Source: Limnoglobus roseus
GTDB taxonomy: Bacteria > Planctomycetota > Planctomycetia > Gemmatales > Gemmataceae
Assembly: GCF_008254045.1 (NCBI RefSeq)
Contig: NZ_CP042425.1
Span: forward strand, 930,001-994,000
Length of the DNA stretch: 64,000 nt
Direction: 5' to 3'
Both the position numbers and the translations under genes were made by a program. A model generated the notes under the pieces. The model saw only the letters and a program-made list of their open reading frames with translations, was not told where the DNA came from and did no database searches. Shown in pieces: positions 17,980-24,649 of the stretch; positions within the stretch are counted from its first letter, which is position 1; each line of letters opens with the position of its first letter.

Positions 17980-18774
17980 ATGCGTCGAACACTCAGCGGC
18001 AAGCGGGCCATCGTCACCGGCGCGTCGGGCGGCATCGGGAAAGCCATCGCGAAAGCTCTCGCGGCCGCTGGTGCTAAGGTCGCGCTCGCGGCCCGCACCG
18101 CGGACAAGCTCGCCGCCGTCGCCGCGGAGATCGGCGGCAACGCCCTTGCCGTGCCCGCCGATGTGACGAAGCCGGCCGACCGCGAGAACCTCATCCGCAC
18201 AACGGTCGCGCAGTTCGGCGGCCTCGACCTACTCGTGAACGTCGCCGGCGTCGGTGCGTGGGGGCACTTCGCCACGTCAACCGAGGCGATCAACCGCGAA
18301 GTCCTCGAAGTGAACTTCTTCGCCCCGACGGAACTGATTCGCCTCGCCGTGCCGCACCTGGCGCGGGGGAATCAGCCGGCGATCTGCAACCTTACGTCGA
18401 TGTGCGGCCGCCGCGGCATGCCGGCGTGGCCGGAGTACAGCGCCAGTAAGTTCGCCCTCGTCGGCCTGACCGAAGCCCTCCGCGGGGAGATGGCTCGGTA
18501 CGACATCGACGTGGTCACCATTGTCCCCGGCCTCACGGCCAGCGACCTGAACCGCCACCTGTTGCGCAACGACGGCAAGGCCGACATCCCTTATGATAAG
18601 GGCATGTCCCCGGAGTACGTCGCCGGCCGCACGGTGGACGCGATCTGCCGCGGCAAGCGCGAAATCCTCCTCGGCCTAGAGGCGAAGAAGATTCTGTTGA
18701 TCAACCGCTTCGCCCCACGGCTCGTGGACCGCCTCATCGCCCGCGCCGTGAAGAAACTCTACCAAAAGAATTAG
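17980..18774 (+). CDS. Short-chain dehydrogenase/reductase
   Basis: A 264-residue classical SDR that uses NAD(P)(H) to oxidise or reduce an alcohol or ketone. The Rossmann signature TGASGGIGKA lies at about 13-22, NVAGVG at about 88-93, the catalytic Ser in NLTSMCG (about 141) and the YSASK catalytic Tyr/Lys pair at about 154-158. The substrate is unknown. The C-terminal KKILLINRFAPRLVDRLIA resembles SDRs that act on lipid or membrane substrates. Its stop codon overlaps a possible GTG of the desaturase gene, so the two probably form an operon. ATG at 17980. Confidence 0.9.
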   Translation: MRRTLSGKRAIVTGASGGIGKAIAKALAAAGAKVALAARTADKLAAVAAEIGGNALAVPADVTKPADRENLIRTTVAQFGGLDLLVNVAGVGAWGHFATSTEAINREVLEVNFFAPTELIRLAVPHLARGNQPAICNLTSMCGRRGMPAWPEYSASKFALVGLTEALRGEMARYDIDVVTIVPGLTASDLNRHLLRNDGKADIPYDKGMSPEYVAGRTVDAICRGKREILLGLEAKKILLINRFAPRLVDRLIARAVKKLYQKN

Positions 18775-18782
18775 TGGCGCCG

Positions 18783-20177
18783 ATGGACGCCGAGACACCT
18801 ATGACGACCGCAACTTTGGAAGCCGAGCGAACGAAGACGCTGTCCGACCCGGACTTCAAGGCGGCGTTGCAGCAACTCCGGCAGTCGGACAACGTCTCGA
18901 ACTGGTGGTACATCACTCGCACGTACCTGTACCTCGCCGTCGTCATCGGCGCGACGGTCGCCTTCTACGAGTACCTGCGGCAGAACGACATTACTTGGTT
19001 GTGGGCCATCCCGGTCACGCTCGTGTCGATCGTACTGGTAGGGGCCGGGCAGCACCAACTCGGCGGGTTGGCCCACGAGGGCGTTCACCACATCCTCTTC
19101 CGCAGCCGCCGGTTGAACGACTTGGCCTCCGACATCTTCACGATGTTCCCGATCTTCGGGGCAACGCACCTCTACCGGCTTCAGCACCTCGCGCACCACC
19201 AGTTCGTCAACGACCCCGACCGCGACCCCGACGTGTCGCAACTCCAGACCAGCGGCCACTGGCTGAAGTTCCCCGTCGGCAAGGCGCAGTTCATGAAGAC
19301 GCTGGCGAAGCAGTTGTTGATCTTCAGTCTGATCCGCTTCATGCGGGTGCGGGCACAGTACAACGCCACCGGCACCGACAAGAACCCCTACGCGAAGAAG
19401 GGCGAGAAGCAATCGAAGGCGGCCGTCCGCGTCGGCGTGGCGTTCATTGCGGCGCTCTTCTTCGCGCTGATCGGCCTCTACTTCCTCGCCGACCCAGTTC
19501 TGCTCGTGGCCGTGCCGGTCGCGATGTGGCTGGCCGTGTGCGCGATCTACTGGCGGATGCCGGCGGACAAGTTCAATCAGAGCCGACTGCACCCGGTCAT
19601 TCCGATGCGGTATATGACTATGCTCCGCCTCGGCTACGTTACCGTTGTCTTCACGACCCTGGCGAACGTCACCTTTCACACGGGTGCCCCGGCGTGGCTG
19701 TACTACTACCTGCTCTGGCTGCTGCCGTTGTTCACGGCGTACCCGTTCTTCATGATCCTCCGGCAGATCGTGCAGCACGGCAACGCCGACCGCAGTTGGC
19801 TGACGAACACCCGCACGTTCATCGTGGGCCGGTTCATCAACTTTGCCGTCTTCCCGATGGGCCAGGATTACCACCTGCCGCACCACATGTACGCCAGCGT
19901 GCCGCACTACCGGCTGAAGAAACTGCACGACCTGCTGATGAACTACCCGGAGTACGCCGAGGAAGCGGTGGTGGTAGAGGGGTACTTCCTGCCAAAAGAA
20001 CGCCCGCAGGTTCGCCCGACGGTGCTGGACGTGCTCGGGCCGGACTACGCCCGCCGGAACAAGGCGATCTACGTGGACAACACCGTCATCGAAGACGATG
20101 AACTCGACGAGAAGGATGAGATTCTCAAGCAAGAAGCGATCGTGCGAACCGAAGGGAAGCAGGCGCACGGGGAGTAA
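18783..20177 (+). CDS. Membrane fatty acid desaturase
   Basis: A 464-residue integral membrane di-iron desaturase/hydroxylase. Three histidine boxes are visible: HEGVHH (about 98-103), HLAHHQ (about 136-141) and HLPHHMY (about 365-371), with HLYRLQHLAHHQ around the second. About five to six membrane helices surround them. The family introduces double bonds or hydroxyls into acyl chains of membrane lipids. The start is uncertain: a GTG at 18774 overlaps the SDR stop codon, while ATGs at 18783 and 18801 are also in frame, none with a strong ribosome-binding site. The C-terminal 60 residues are acidic and soluble. Confidence 0.88.
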   Translation: MDAETPMTTATLEAERTKTLSDPDFKAALQQLRQSDNVSNWWYITRTYLYLAVVIGATVAFYEYLRQNDITWLWAIPVTLVSIVLVGAGQHQLGGLAHEGVHHILFRSRRLNDLASDIFTMFPIFGATHLYRLQHLAHHQFVNDPDRDPDVSQLQTSGHWLKFPVGKAQFMKTLAKQLLIFSLIRFMRVRAQYNATGTDKNPYAKKGEKQSKAAVRVGVAFIAALFFALIGLYFLADPVLLVAVPVAMWLAVCAIYWRMPADKFNQSRLHPVIPMRYMTMLRLGYVTVVFTTLANVTFHTGAPAWLYYYLLWLLPLFTAYPFFMILRQIVQHGNADRSWLTNTRTFIVGRFINFAVFPMGQDYHLPHHMYASVPHYRLKKLHDLLMNYPEYAEEAVVVEGYFLPKERPQVRPTVLDVLGPDYARRNKAIYVDNTVIEDDELDEKDEILKQEAIVRTEGKQAHGE

Positions 20178-20233
20178 TCAAATCGGCTCACGTCCCGGTC
20201 CCATTTCGCGGCACACCGGCGGCCGATTTCTCT

Positions 20234-20359
20234 TCAGTTGAGTCCGCTCGCCCGCGGCCGGTCGTAGTCCTTGTTTTTGTCCTTGTCCGTCCGCGTGGTG
20301 CAGCCGCACACGGCGGCGAAGGCGAGTACCGCCAGCAGGCTTCGGAAGAGCCGTCGCAT
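20234..20359 (-). CDS. Tiny lipoprotein (41 residues)
   Basis: An ATG at 20359, preceded by GGGAGGA about 7 nt away, opens a 41-codon frame encoding MRRLFRSLLAVLAFAAVCGC followed by a short charged tail (TTRTDKDKNKDYDRPRASGLN) of which the Asp/Lys run is the core. AAVCGC serves as a lipobox, giving a lipoprotein of about 22 residues after cleavage. It is followed on the same strand by nothing coding up to the desaturase stop. It sits downstream of another tiny lipoprotein gene, with a strong hairpin between them. The function is unknown. Confidence 0.65.
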   Translation of the reverse strand: MRRLFRSLLAVLAFAAVCGCTTRTDKDKNKDYDRPRASGLN

Positions 20360-20381
20360 GTCGAAATCCTCCCGGGAAACG

Positions 20382-20416
20382 CACGAGGCGATCGGACTTT
20401 GTCCGATCGCCTCGTG
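20382..20416 (-). terminator. Strong hairpin between the two lipoprotein genes
   Basis: Perfect 16-bp stem (20382-20397 with 20401-20416) closed by a TTT/AAA triloop. It lies 24 nt after the stop of the 34-residue lipoprotein gene. It overlaps the 5' leader of the 41-residue gene, so it may act as terminator, attenuator or mRNA stabiliser. No T-tract follows on the minus strand. Confidence 0.75.
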
Positions 20417-20440
20417 GAGGTTGAACCGTGGCTCAGTCGC

Positions 20441-20545
20441 TTACATCTTGCTCGGCTTGGTGACCGGGGTGCTGCTGCTGCTGCTGCAGCCGACAACGGC
20501 GGTCAGAGCGAAGGCGACGAGGGCGATGGCGAGGATCTTCTTCAT
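20441..20545 (-). CDS. Tiny lipoprotein (34 residues)
   Basis: An ATG at 20545, preceded by AGGAGAG about 9 nt away, encodes a 34-residue protein: MKKILAIALVAFALTAVVGC, then five serines and TPVTKPSKM. The signal peptide with TAVVGC lipobox is textbook, leaving a mature lipoprotein of about 15 residues, similar in scale to entericidins. A plausible promoter lies at 20613-20641. It is divergent from the ECF sigma gene. The role is unknown; a small envelope lipoprotein responding to stress is one possibility. Confidence 0.75.
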   Translation of the reverse strand: MKKILAIALVAFALTAVVGCSSSSSTPVTKPSKM

Positions 20546-20845
20546 CTGAAAACTCTCCTGACAGAGGGTGAGAAAACAACCGACCGGAAGGCGGTGTTTG
20601 GGTGCTTGTGAAAAGTTACACAAGCGGCCCCAAATCGGCAAGTGGGCGATTCCGCGTAATCGGTCCCACCTACAAGACACGCCCGGGCGAAATTTATTCC
20701 CGGAAAAATTCTGTCTTCCTAAGTACGAACTCCATAACGTCTACCGTCACCCAATCGGGAAGCCGTTCGGCCCGGAAAATGGTTCCCGCGAAGTGGGGAA
20801 TAAACCGCCGGACTGTGGGTCACTCTTTTAGATGAGGATCGCGGC
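20546..20845. other. Divergent intergenic region before the sigma factor gene
   Basis: 300 bp without a gene, visibly richer in A+T than its surroundings (for example around 20695-20730). It holds the minus-strand promoter candidate for the 34-residue lipoprotein. On the plus strand an ECF-type arrangement, GAAC at about 20728 and GTC about 15 nt downstream, might serve the sigma gene; that is weak evidence. Confidence 0.4.
20613..20641 (-). promoter_or_regulatory. Candidate housekeeping promoter of the 34-residue lipoprotein
   Basis: On the minus strand TTGCCG (20641-20636) and TAACTT (20618-20613) are separated by 17 bp. This fits a sigma-70 type promoter and leaves a leader of about 60 nt before the ATG at 20545. 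Confidence 0.4.
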
Positions 20846-21367
20846 ATGGGGTCCGCCGTCGACGTGCGAACGCTGATCGACGCTCACTACGAGTCGCTTT
20901 ACCGCTACGCCTATCGGCTCAGTGGGAGGGCGACGGATGCCGAAGACCTGACCCAGGAAACCTTCGGCAAGGTCATCCCGCGACTCGGCCAGTTGCGGGA
21001 ACCGGACCGCGTAAAGGGCTGGCTGTTTCGCATCTTGCGGAACGCCTACCTGCACAAAGTCCGGGACGAACGGCGGGGCAGTTTCGTCCCGCTGGAGGCC
21101 GTCGGCGATTTTGCTGCGGAAGACTCGCCCGCGGCCGAGACGCTCGACGTGGACCCCGCGAAAGTGCAGGTGGCACTGAACGAACTGGACGAGACGTTCC
21201 GAACGCCGTTGATCTTGTTCTACTTTGAAGAATTCAGCTACCGTGACATCGCCGAGCAGATGGACTTGCCGATAGGGACGGTGATGTCCCGACTGGCACG
21301 GGCGAAAACGTACCTCCGGGCGAAGCTGTCGCCCGGGAAAGACTCCGATGGACTGCCCGCACGCTAA
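20846..21367 (+). CDS. ECF-type RNA polymerase sigma factor
   Basis: A 173-residue sigma-70 family protein with only regions 2 and 4, the ECF pattern. Region 2 (about 8-78) contains YRYAYRLSGRATDAEDLTQE and VKGWLFRILRNAYLHKVRDE. Region 4 (about 112-160) contains LNELDETFRTPLILFYFEEF, SYRDIAEQMDLPIGTV and SRLARAKTYLRAKL. It directs RNA polymerase to a stress regulon. The next gene overlaps it by 20 bp and encodes a zinc-finger anti-sigma protein, so the pair is a cognate switch. ATG at 20846. Confidence 0.93.
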   Translation: MGSAVDVRTLIDAHYESLYRYAYRLSGRATDAEDLTQETFGKVIPRLGQLREPDRVKGWLFRILRNAYLHKVRDERRGSFVPLEAVGDFAAEDSPAAETLDVDPAKVQVALNELDETFRTPLILFYFEEFSYRDIAEQMDLPIGTVMSRLARAKTYLRAKLSPGKDSDGLPAR

Positions 21368-22061
21368 CCTGTTGCTGATATTCTACCGACCGGACCGCCC
21401 GTCCGACCTGTCGGCCGAGGACGCGGCCGCGTTGCAAACCCACCTCGCAGGTTGCCCAGCCTGTGCAGCTAAACTGGCGAAGCAAACGGCCGAAGACCGC
21501 TTCCTGTCAGCCGCGGTGCGGAACGTCCCCGTGCCCAGCGGATTGGCGGACCGCCTGAAGCAGCAAGCCCAGTCGCAATTGAAGTGGGCGTGGCGGCGCA
21601 CTGCGATGAAGTACGCGCTCGCCGCCTCGCTGTTGGTCGCCGGCTACGTCGGTTACGTCGCCGCCACGCGGCCGTCGCTGGACGTGGGCCAACTGGCCGA
21701 CGCGCAAGACACCCTCTGGCAGTCGCCCGACCGCACCGCGACAGCGTGGCTGACCGCCAACGGCCTGACGAACGCCCTGCCGGAAGACTTCGACCTGAAC
21801 CTGGTGACCTTCACCGGCCGAAGTGGCCTCCAGGGCGTGCCGACACTGGCGATGCGGCTGGACGCCCCCGGCCGCAACCATGCGTGGGTCTACTTCCTTC
21901 GCCCCGGCGACTTCAACCACTCGAAGGCCGAAACCGGCCAGTACACCAGCAACGTCGGCGTGAAGGTCTACCGCGACCTGCCGAACGGCTGGACGGCCGT
22001 CGTCCTCTACACCGGCAACAGCCTGAACACCTTCTTGCGGCCGCCCGGTTCGACGATCTGA
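21348..22061 (+). CDS. Zinc-finger anti-sigma factor, membrane-anchored
   Basis: A 237-residue protein overlapping the sigma gene by 20 bp. The ZAS-type anti-sigma zinc site H-x3-C-x2-C is at residues 32-39 (HLAGCPAC). A transmembrane helix follows at about 88-107. The remaining 125 residues, including DLNLVTFTGRSGLQGVPTLA, would lie outside the cytoplasm and could sense the signal. In this family the cytoplasmic zinc domain holds the sigma factor inactive. ATG at 21348, inside the sigma gene, indicates translational coupling. Confidence 0.85.
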   Translation: MDCPHANLLLIFYRPDRPSDLSAEDAAALQTHLAGCPACAAKLAKQTAEDRFLSAAVRNVPVPSGLADRLKQQAQSQLKWAWRRTAMKYALAASLLVAGYVGYVAATRPSLDVGQLADAQDTLWQSPDRTATAWLTANGLTNALPEDFDLNLVTFTGRSGLQGVPTLAMRLDAPGRNHAWVYFLRPGDFNHSKAETGQYTSNVGVKVYRDLPNGWTAVVLYTGNSLNTFLRPPGSTI

Positions 22062-22076
22062 CGATCGAGGTTCGCT

Positions 22077-22601
22077 ATGCCCCCGCCCAACAACCCGGCC
22101 GGAGAGTACCGGGCGAACACCACGCCTACGGCCGCGGAGCGCCTCATTGCGATCGAGGCGATTGCCGAACTGCCGAGGGAACTGCGGGCCGCCGTCTCGA
22201 GCCTCGGCGAAGCGGACCTCGACACGGTGTACAAGAAGTGGACGATCCGCCAGATCGTTCACCACATCGCCGATAGCCACGTCAACCTGTTCATCCGCTT
22301 CAAGCTCGCCCTGACGGGCGACACGCCGCGGATCAACCCGTACAACGAGACCGCGTTCGCGGAACTGGCCGACGCGCGGGAACTGCCGGTCGAGGTGTCG
22401 TTACAGTTGCTCGACGCAACGCACGCCCGGCTGACCCACCTGTTGCAGTCGGTGCCGGAGGCCGCCTTCGCCCGCGGCTACTTCCACCCAGAGCACGGTC
22501 GCGTGATCTCGCTGAACGAAACCGTCGGCAACTACGCCTGGCACGGCCGCCACCACACCGGGCAAATCCTCTGGCTGCGCCAGCACCGTCTGGGGAAGTA
22601 G
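22077..22601 (+). CDS. YfiT/DinB-like putative metal-dependent transferase
   Basis: A 174-residue DinB-superfamily protein closest in pattern to YfiT/BstA: KWTIRQIVHHIADSHVNLFI near residue 50 and the C-terminal NYAWHGRHHTGQILWLRQHR. The histidines in HHIADSH and WHGRHH bind a metal, usually nickel or zinc. Relatives transfer thiols such as bacillithiol, or act as hydrolases; the thiol used here is unknown. It starts 15 nt after the anti-sigma gene, so it may be in the same operon. The last 67 bp are duplicated at 23573-23639. Confidence 0.83.
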   Translation: MPPPNNPAGEYRANTTPTAAERLIAIEAIAELPRELRAAVSSLGEADLDTVYKKWTIRQIVHHIADSHVNLFIRFKLALTGDTPRINPYNETAFAELADARELPVEVSLQLLDATHARLTHLLQSVPEAAFARGYFHPEHGRVISLNETVGNYAWHGRHHTGQILWLRQHRLGK

Positions 22602-22620
22602 ATTTCGGAGGGTCCGCTTC

Positions 22621-23157
22621 GTGCATCGCAAAATTCTCAAGCCGTGGCTGTTTGCGGCCCTCGCTGTCGCTTGCGTAGCCACGACTGCCGCCAAGGCTTG
22701 TTTAAACTATCTTTCGGACGACTTCAAGAATCGAGGTGAACTCGAATCGATGACGATTGAGGAAGCCCGCGACCGACGCATTCTCGTAACAGAGTTGGTC
22801 GCCGAACCGAACGAGATCGTGATCGGCGGCAAGCGAGTTCGGTTCGCAAGAGCGTGGATCGAAGAGCGATCGCTCCCCGGCCATCAGCTCGTCTGGTTTC
22901 CGGGGGAACGAAAGATGGGAGGCTGGCGATTCCACGTCGCGATAACTCCATTGGACGGTCTTGGCACTGGTGATTTTAAGGTCGTGACCGCCGGCCGTGG
23001 CAAACGGCTGTATGAGACCCGCACCTCTTCACAAGGGGATAGCGTCTTCATCCTCCCTCTCGACCGGCCGGACGTGTCTGGATTACTACTGCGGGTCGTT
23101 CGAGATGAAGAAGCAGACTGGGATGGCCCGTTCATTCTGTTCACGTCGGGCCGGTGA
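22621..23157 (+). CDS. Secreted protein of unknown function
   Basis: A 178-residue protein starting at GTG 22621, supported by GGAGGG 7 nt upstream. A signal peptide covers about residues 1-26 (LFAALAVACVATTAAKA). The mature part contains MTIEEARDRRILVTELVAE, GHQLVWFPGERKMGGWRFHV and a C-terminal WDGPFILFTSGR. No family is recognised. It lies 19 nt after the YfiT-like gene. A hairpin at 23274-23307 is a probable terminator. Confidence 0.65.
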   Translation: MHRKILKPWLFAALAVACVATTAAKACLNYLSDDFKNRGELESMTIEEARDRRILVTELVAEPNEIVIGGKRVRFARAWIEERSLPGHQLVWFPGERKMGGWRFHVAITPLDGLGTGDFKVVTAGRGKRLYETRTSSQGDSVFILPLDRPDVSGLLLRVVRDEEADWDGPFILFTSGR

Positions 23158-23273
23158 CGTCCGAAGCCTGTCGCGAACCTTCGGTCGGGATTGAATTTCT
23201 TCGCCCGCATGCCGAAGCAACTGCCAGCGAAGTCTGGTCCACATCTCCGGGTTGCTGCAATATCTGAATCGGA

Positions 23274-23307
23274 CGAAAGCCCAGGGACGACCGTCCCTGG
23301 GCTTTCG
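23274..23307 (+). terminator. Hairpin downstream of the secreted-protein gene
   Basis: Perfect 16-bp stem (23274-23289 with 23292-23307) with a 2-nt loop. It lies about 115 nt after the stop of the gene at 22621 and 5 nt from the ABC-F relic on the other strand. The almost loopless form resembles the palindromes at 44315 and 48747. Confidence 0.65.
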
Positions 23308-23311
23308 CCCA

Positions 23312-23577
23312 TTATCCATTCCGCTTCGCCTCCAATTCTTCCCAGCGTGCGTACAGCTTCGCCACGGCTTGCTCCGCTTCCTCCAGCACGCGGCACGCTT
23401 CCGTGAGCACGGCGTGGCCGGCGGTCGCGGCTCGCTCGACTTCGGCTTGTCGGACGGTCACTTGCTCCTCGGCAGCATGGATGGTCGCCTCCATCCCTTC
23501 GAGTTCCTGCTGTTCCTTGTAACTCAGCTTCTTCGCTTTCGCGGCCGGAACCTTCGCCACGGCGGCCGGCTTCGCCT
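23312..23577 (-). pseudogene. Relic of the 3' end of an ABC-F ATPase gene
   Basis: Positions 23320-23577 align without gaps to 24658-24915, the last 86 or so codons of the intact ABC-F gene 1.3 kb away, at about 94% identity (about 16 differences). It keeps its own stop codon (TAA at 23314-23312). It encodes only the C-terminal coiled-coil (KKLSYKEQQELEGMEATIHA) and has no ATPase domains. Nearly all differences are silent: only two residues change. The homology stops at 23577 and joins the relic of the YfiT-like gene at a shared CGCCT. It is too short to be a working ABC-F protein. Confidence 0.9.
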
Positions 23578-23639
23578 GGCACGGCCGCCACCACACCGGC
23601 CAAATCCTCTGGCTGCGCCAGCACCGTCTGGGGAAGTGA
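23573..23639 (+). pseudogene. Relic of the 3' end of the YfiT-like gene
   Basis: These 67 bp match 22535-22601, the last codons of the YfiT-like gene, and encode the same WHGRHHTGQILWLRQHRLGK end. Besides the stop codon (TGA instead of TAG) I count one silent change, plus the first bases at the junction. The fragment lacks the rest of the gene. It is fused head-on to the ABC-F relic, sharing CGCCT at 23573-23577. Confidence 0.9.
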
Positions 23640-23671
23640 ACCTTTGCCCGTTCGCGGCCGTCCTCGTTCGT

Positions 23672-24205
23672 ATGCCCTCCTTCGCACCGTGCGTGTTCGT
23701 GCCGTATCGTCTGCGGAAGCAACTCCCCGCGAATGCCGTCGTCTACGACGTGAGCAGTTACGCCGACGACCCGTACTGCACCCTTAGCCCGATGTGGCCC
23801 CACGGCGGCATTCCCGTGCCAGGGATGCTCGGTACGACCAGCGATTCGGTCGAGGGCATCTGGCAGGGCTTGAAGCTGATCGACGGCAAAACCGCCCCGC
23901 GCTATTTCAAGGGCCAAGGTCACAAGCGCGGCGGCAAGCCCCGCGGCCATCAGTACGGCGACAAGTTGCTGAAGATCGTCGAAGCCCGGGAGAAGGTGTA
24001 CCGCGTGGCCTACGAATGGATGCTGGACCACCGGGCCGACCCGGAGTTACTCGCCGAGTTCGTACGGCAGGCGTTCGCCGGAGTAACGCAATACTTCCAT
24101 GACGTGAGCAGTAACGGCAGCATCGGCAACCCCGACGAAGGCTGGGCCCATGCGGCCGTGCTGGTGCAGTACCTGAACCGCCGGTGTCGTCGGAGTATGG
24201 ATTAG
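23672..24205 (+). CDS. Conserved hypothetical protein (possibly DUF6939)
   Basis: A 177-residue soluble protein from ATG 23672. Recognisable stretches are PYRLRKQLPANAVVYDVSSY, SPMWPHGGIPVPGM, DSVEGIWQGLKLIDGKTAPR and a basic KGQGHKRGGKPRGHQYG. I associate this pattern with a small uncharacterised family (DUF6939), but that is recalled rather than checked. It is a full-length, ordinary-looking gene lying directly behind the duplicated fragment of the YfiT-like gene. The frame is open upstream through the relic region, but the ATG begins the conserved part. Confidence 0.6.
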   Translation: MPSFAPCVFVPYRLRKQLPANAVVYDVSSYADDPYCTLSPMWPHGGIPVPGMLGTTSDSVEGIWQGLKLIDGKTAPRYFKGQGHKRGGKPRGHQYGDKLLKIVEAREKVYRVAYEWMLDHRADPELLAEFVRQAFAGVTQYFHDVSSNGSIGNPDEGWAHAAVLVQYLNRRCRRSMD

Positions 24206-24220
24206 GGTAGAGTAATTGGC

Positions 24221-24643
24221 ATGAAATCGCTGTTATGGGCAGGTATGGTCATCCTCGTGATGGCCGGAATGATGTTGTTGCTACTGACCGATGTGCGGCG
24301 TGGTGTCGGGTGGTTTGATCAACCAATCATCGTTGACTCGGATAAACCGATTCAGCGAGTCGTGTACTTCGAGTGCAACGAGGATGACGGCCGGTGGTGG
24401 CTGACGGCCTCGCGGAGTGATCAAGAGAAAGGTGCCGATGTCCGCGAAGCCAAGCGAACCACGGATCAATTCATTGCTCGCGTCAAGTTTACCACTCGCA
24501 CTCCGCCCATCGGTAGTACGACCTTCTACCAGCGCACGCATTTGGGGTTACGCCTCGAATTCGTCGACGAGACGTGGGCCACCTTTGCTATCACGATTCC
24601 GCCTGGCCGCGGTCAGACCGCAATCAAAATCGTGGCGCGTTAA
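24221..24643 (+). CDS. Small membrane-anchored protein of unknown function
   Basis: A 140-residue protein with a single N-terminal membrane helix (about residues 3-24, LLWAGMVILVMAGMMLLLL) and an external domain with WFDQPIIVDSDKPIQRVVYF and GLRLEFVDETWATFAITIP. It begins 15 nt after the preceding hypothetical gene and ends 6 nt before the convergent ABC-F stop codon. No family is recognised. It is somewhat less G+C-rich than its neighbours. Confidence 0.6.
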   Translation: MKSLLWAGMVILVMAGMMLLLLTDVRRGVGWFDQPIIVDSDKPIQRVVYFECNEDDGRWWLTASRSDQEKGADVREAKRTTDQFIARVKFTTRTPPIGSTTFYQRTHLGLRLEFVDETWATFAITIPPGRGQTAIKIVAR

Positions 24644-24649
24644 CACGGC

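Noticed and set aside
23312..24031. A 239-codon minus-strand frame covering the ABC-F relic as a real gene
   Set aside because: Only its last 86 or so codons are homologous to a protein; the rest is antisense to the intact hypothetical gene at 23672.
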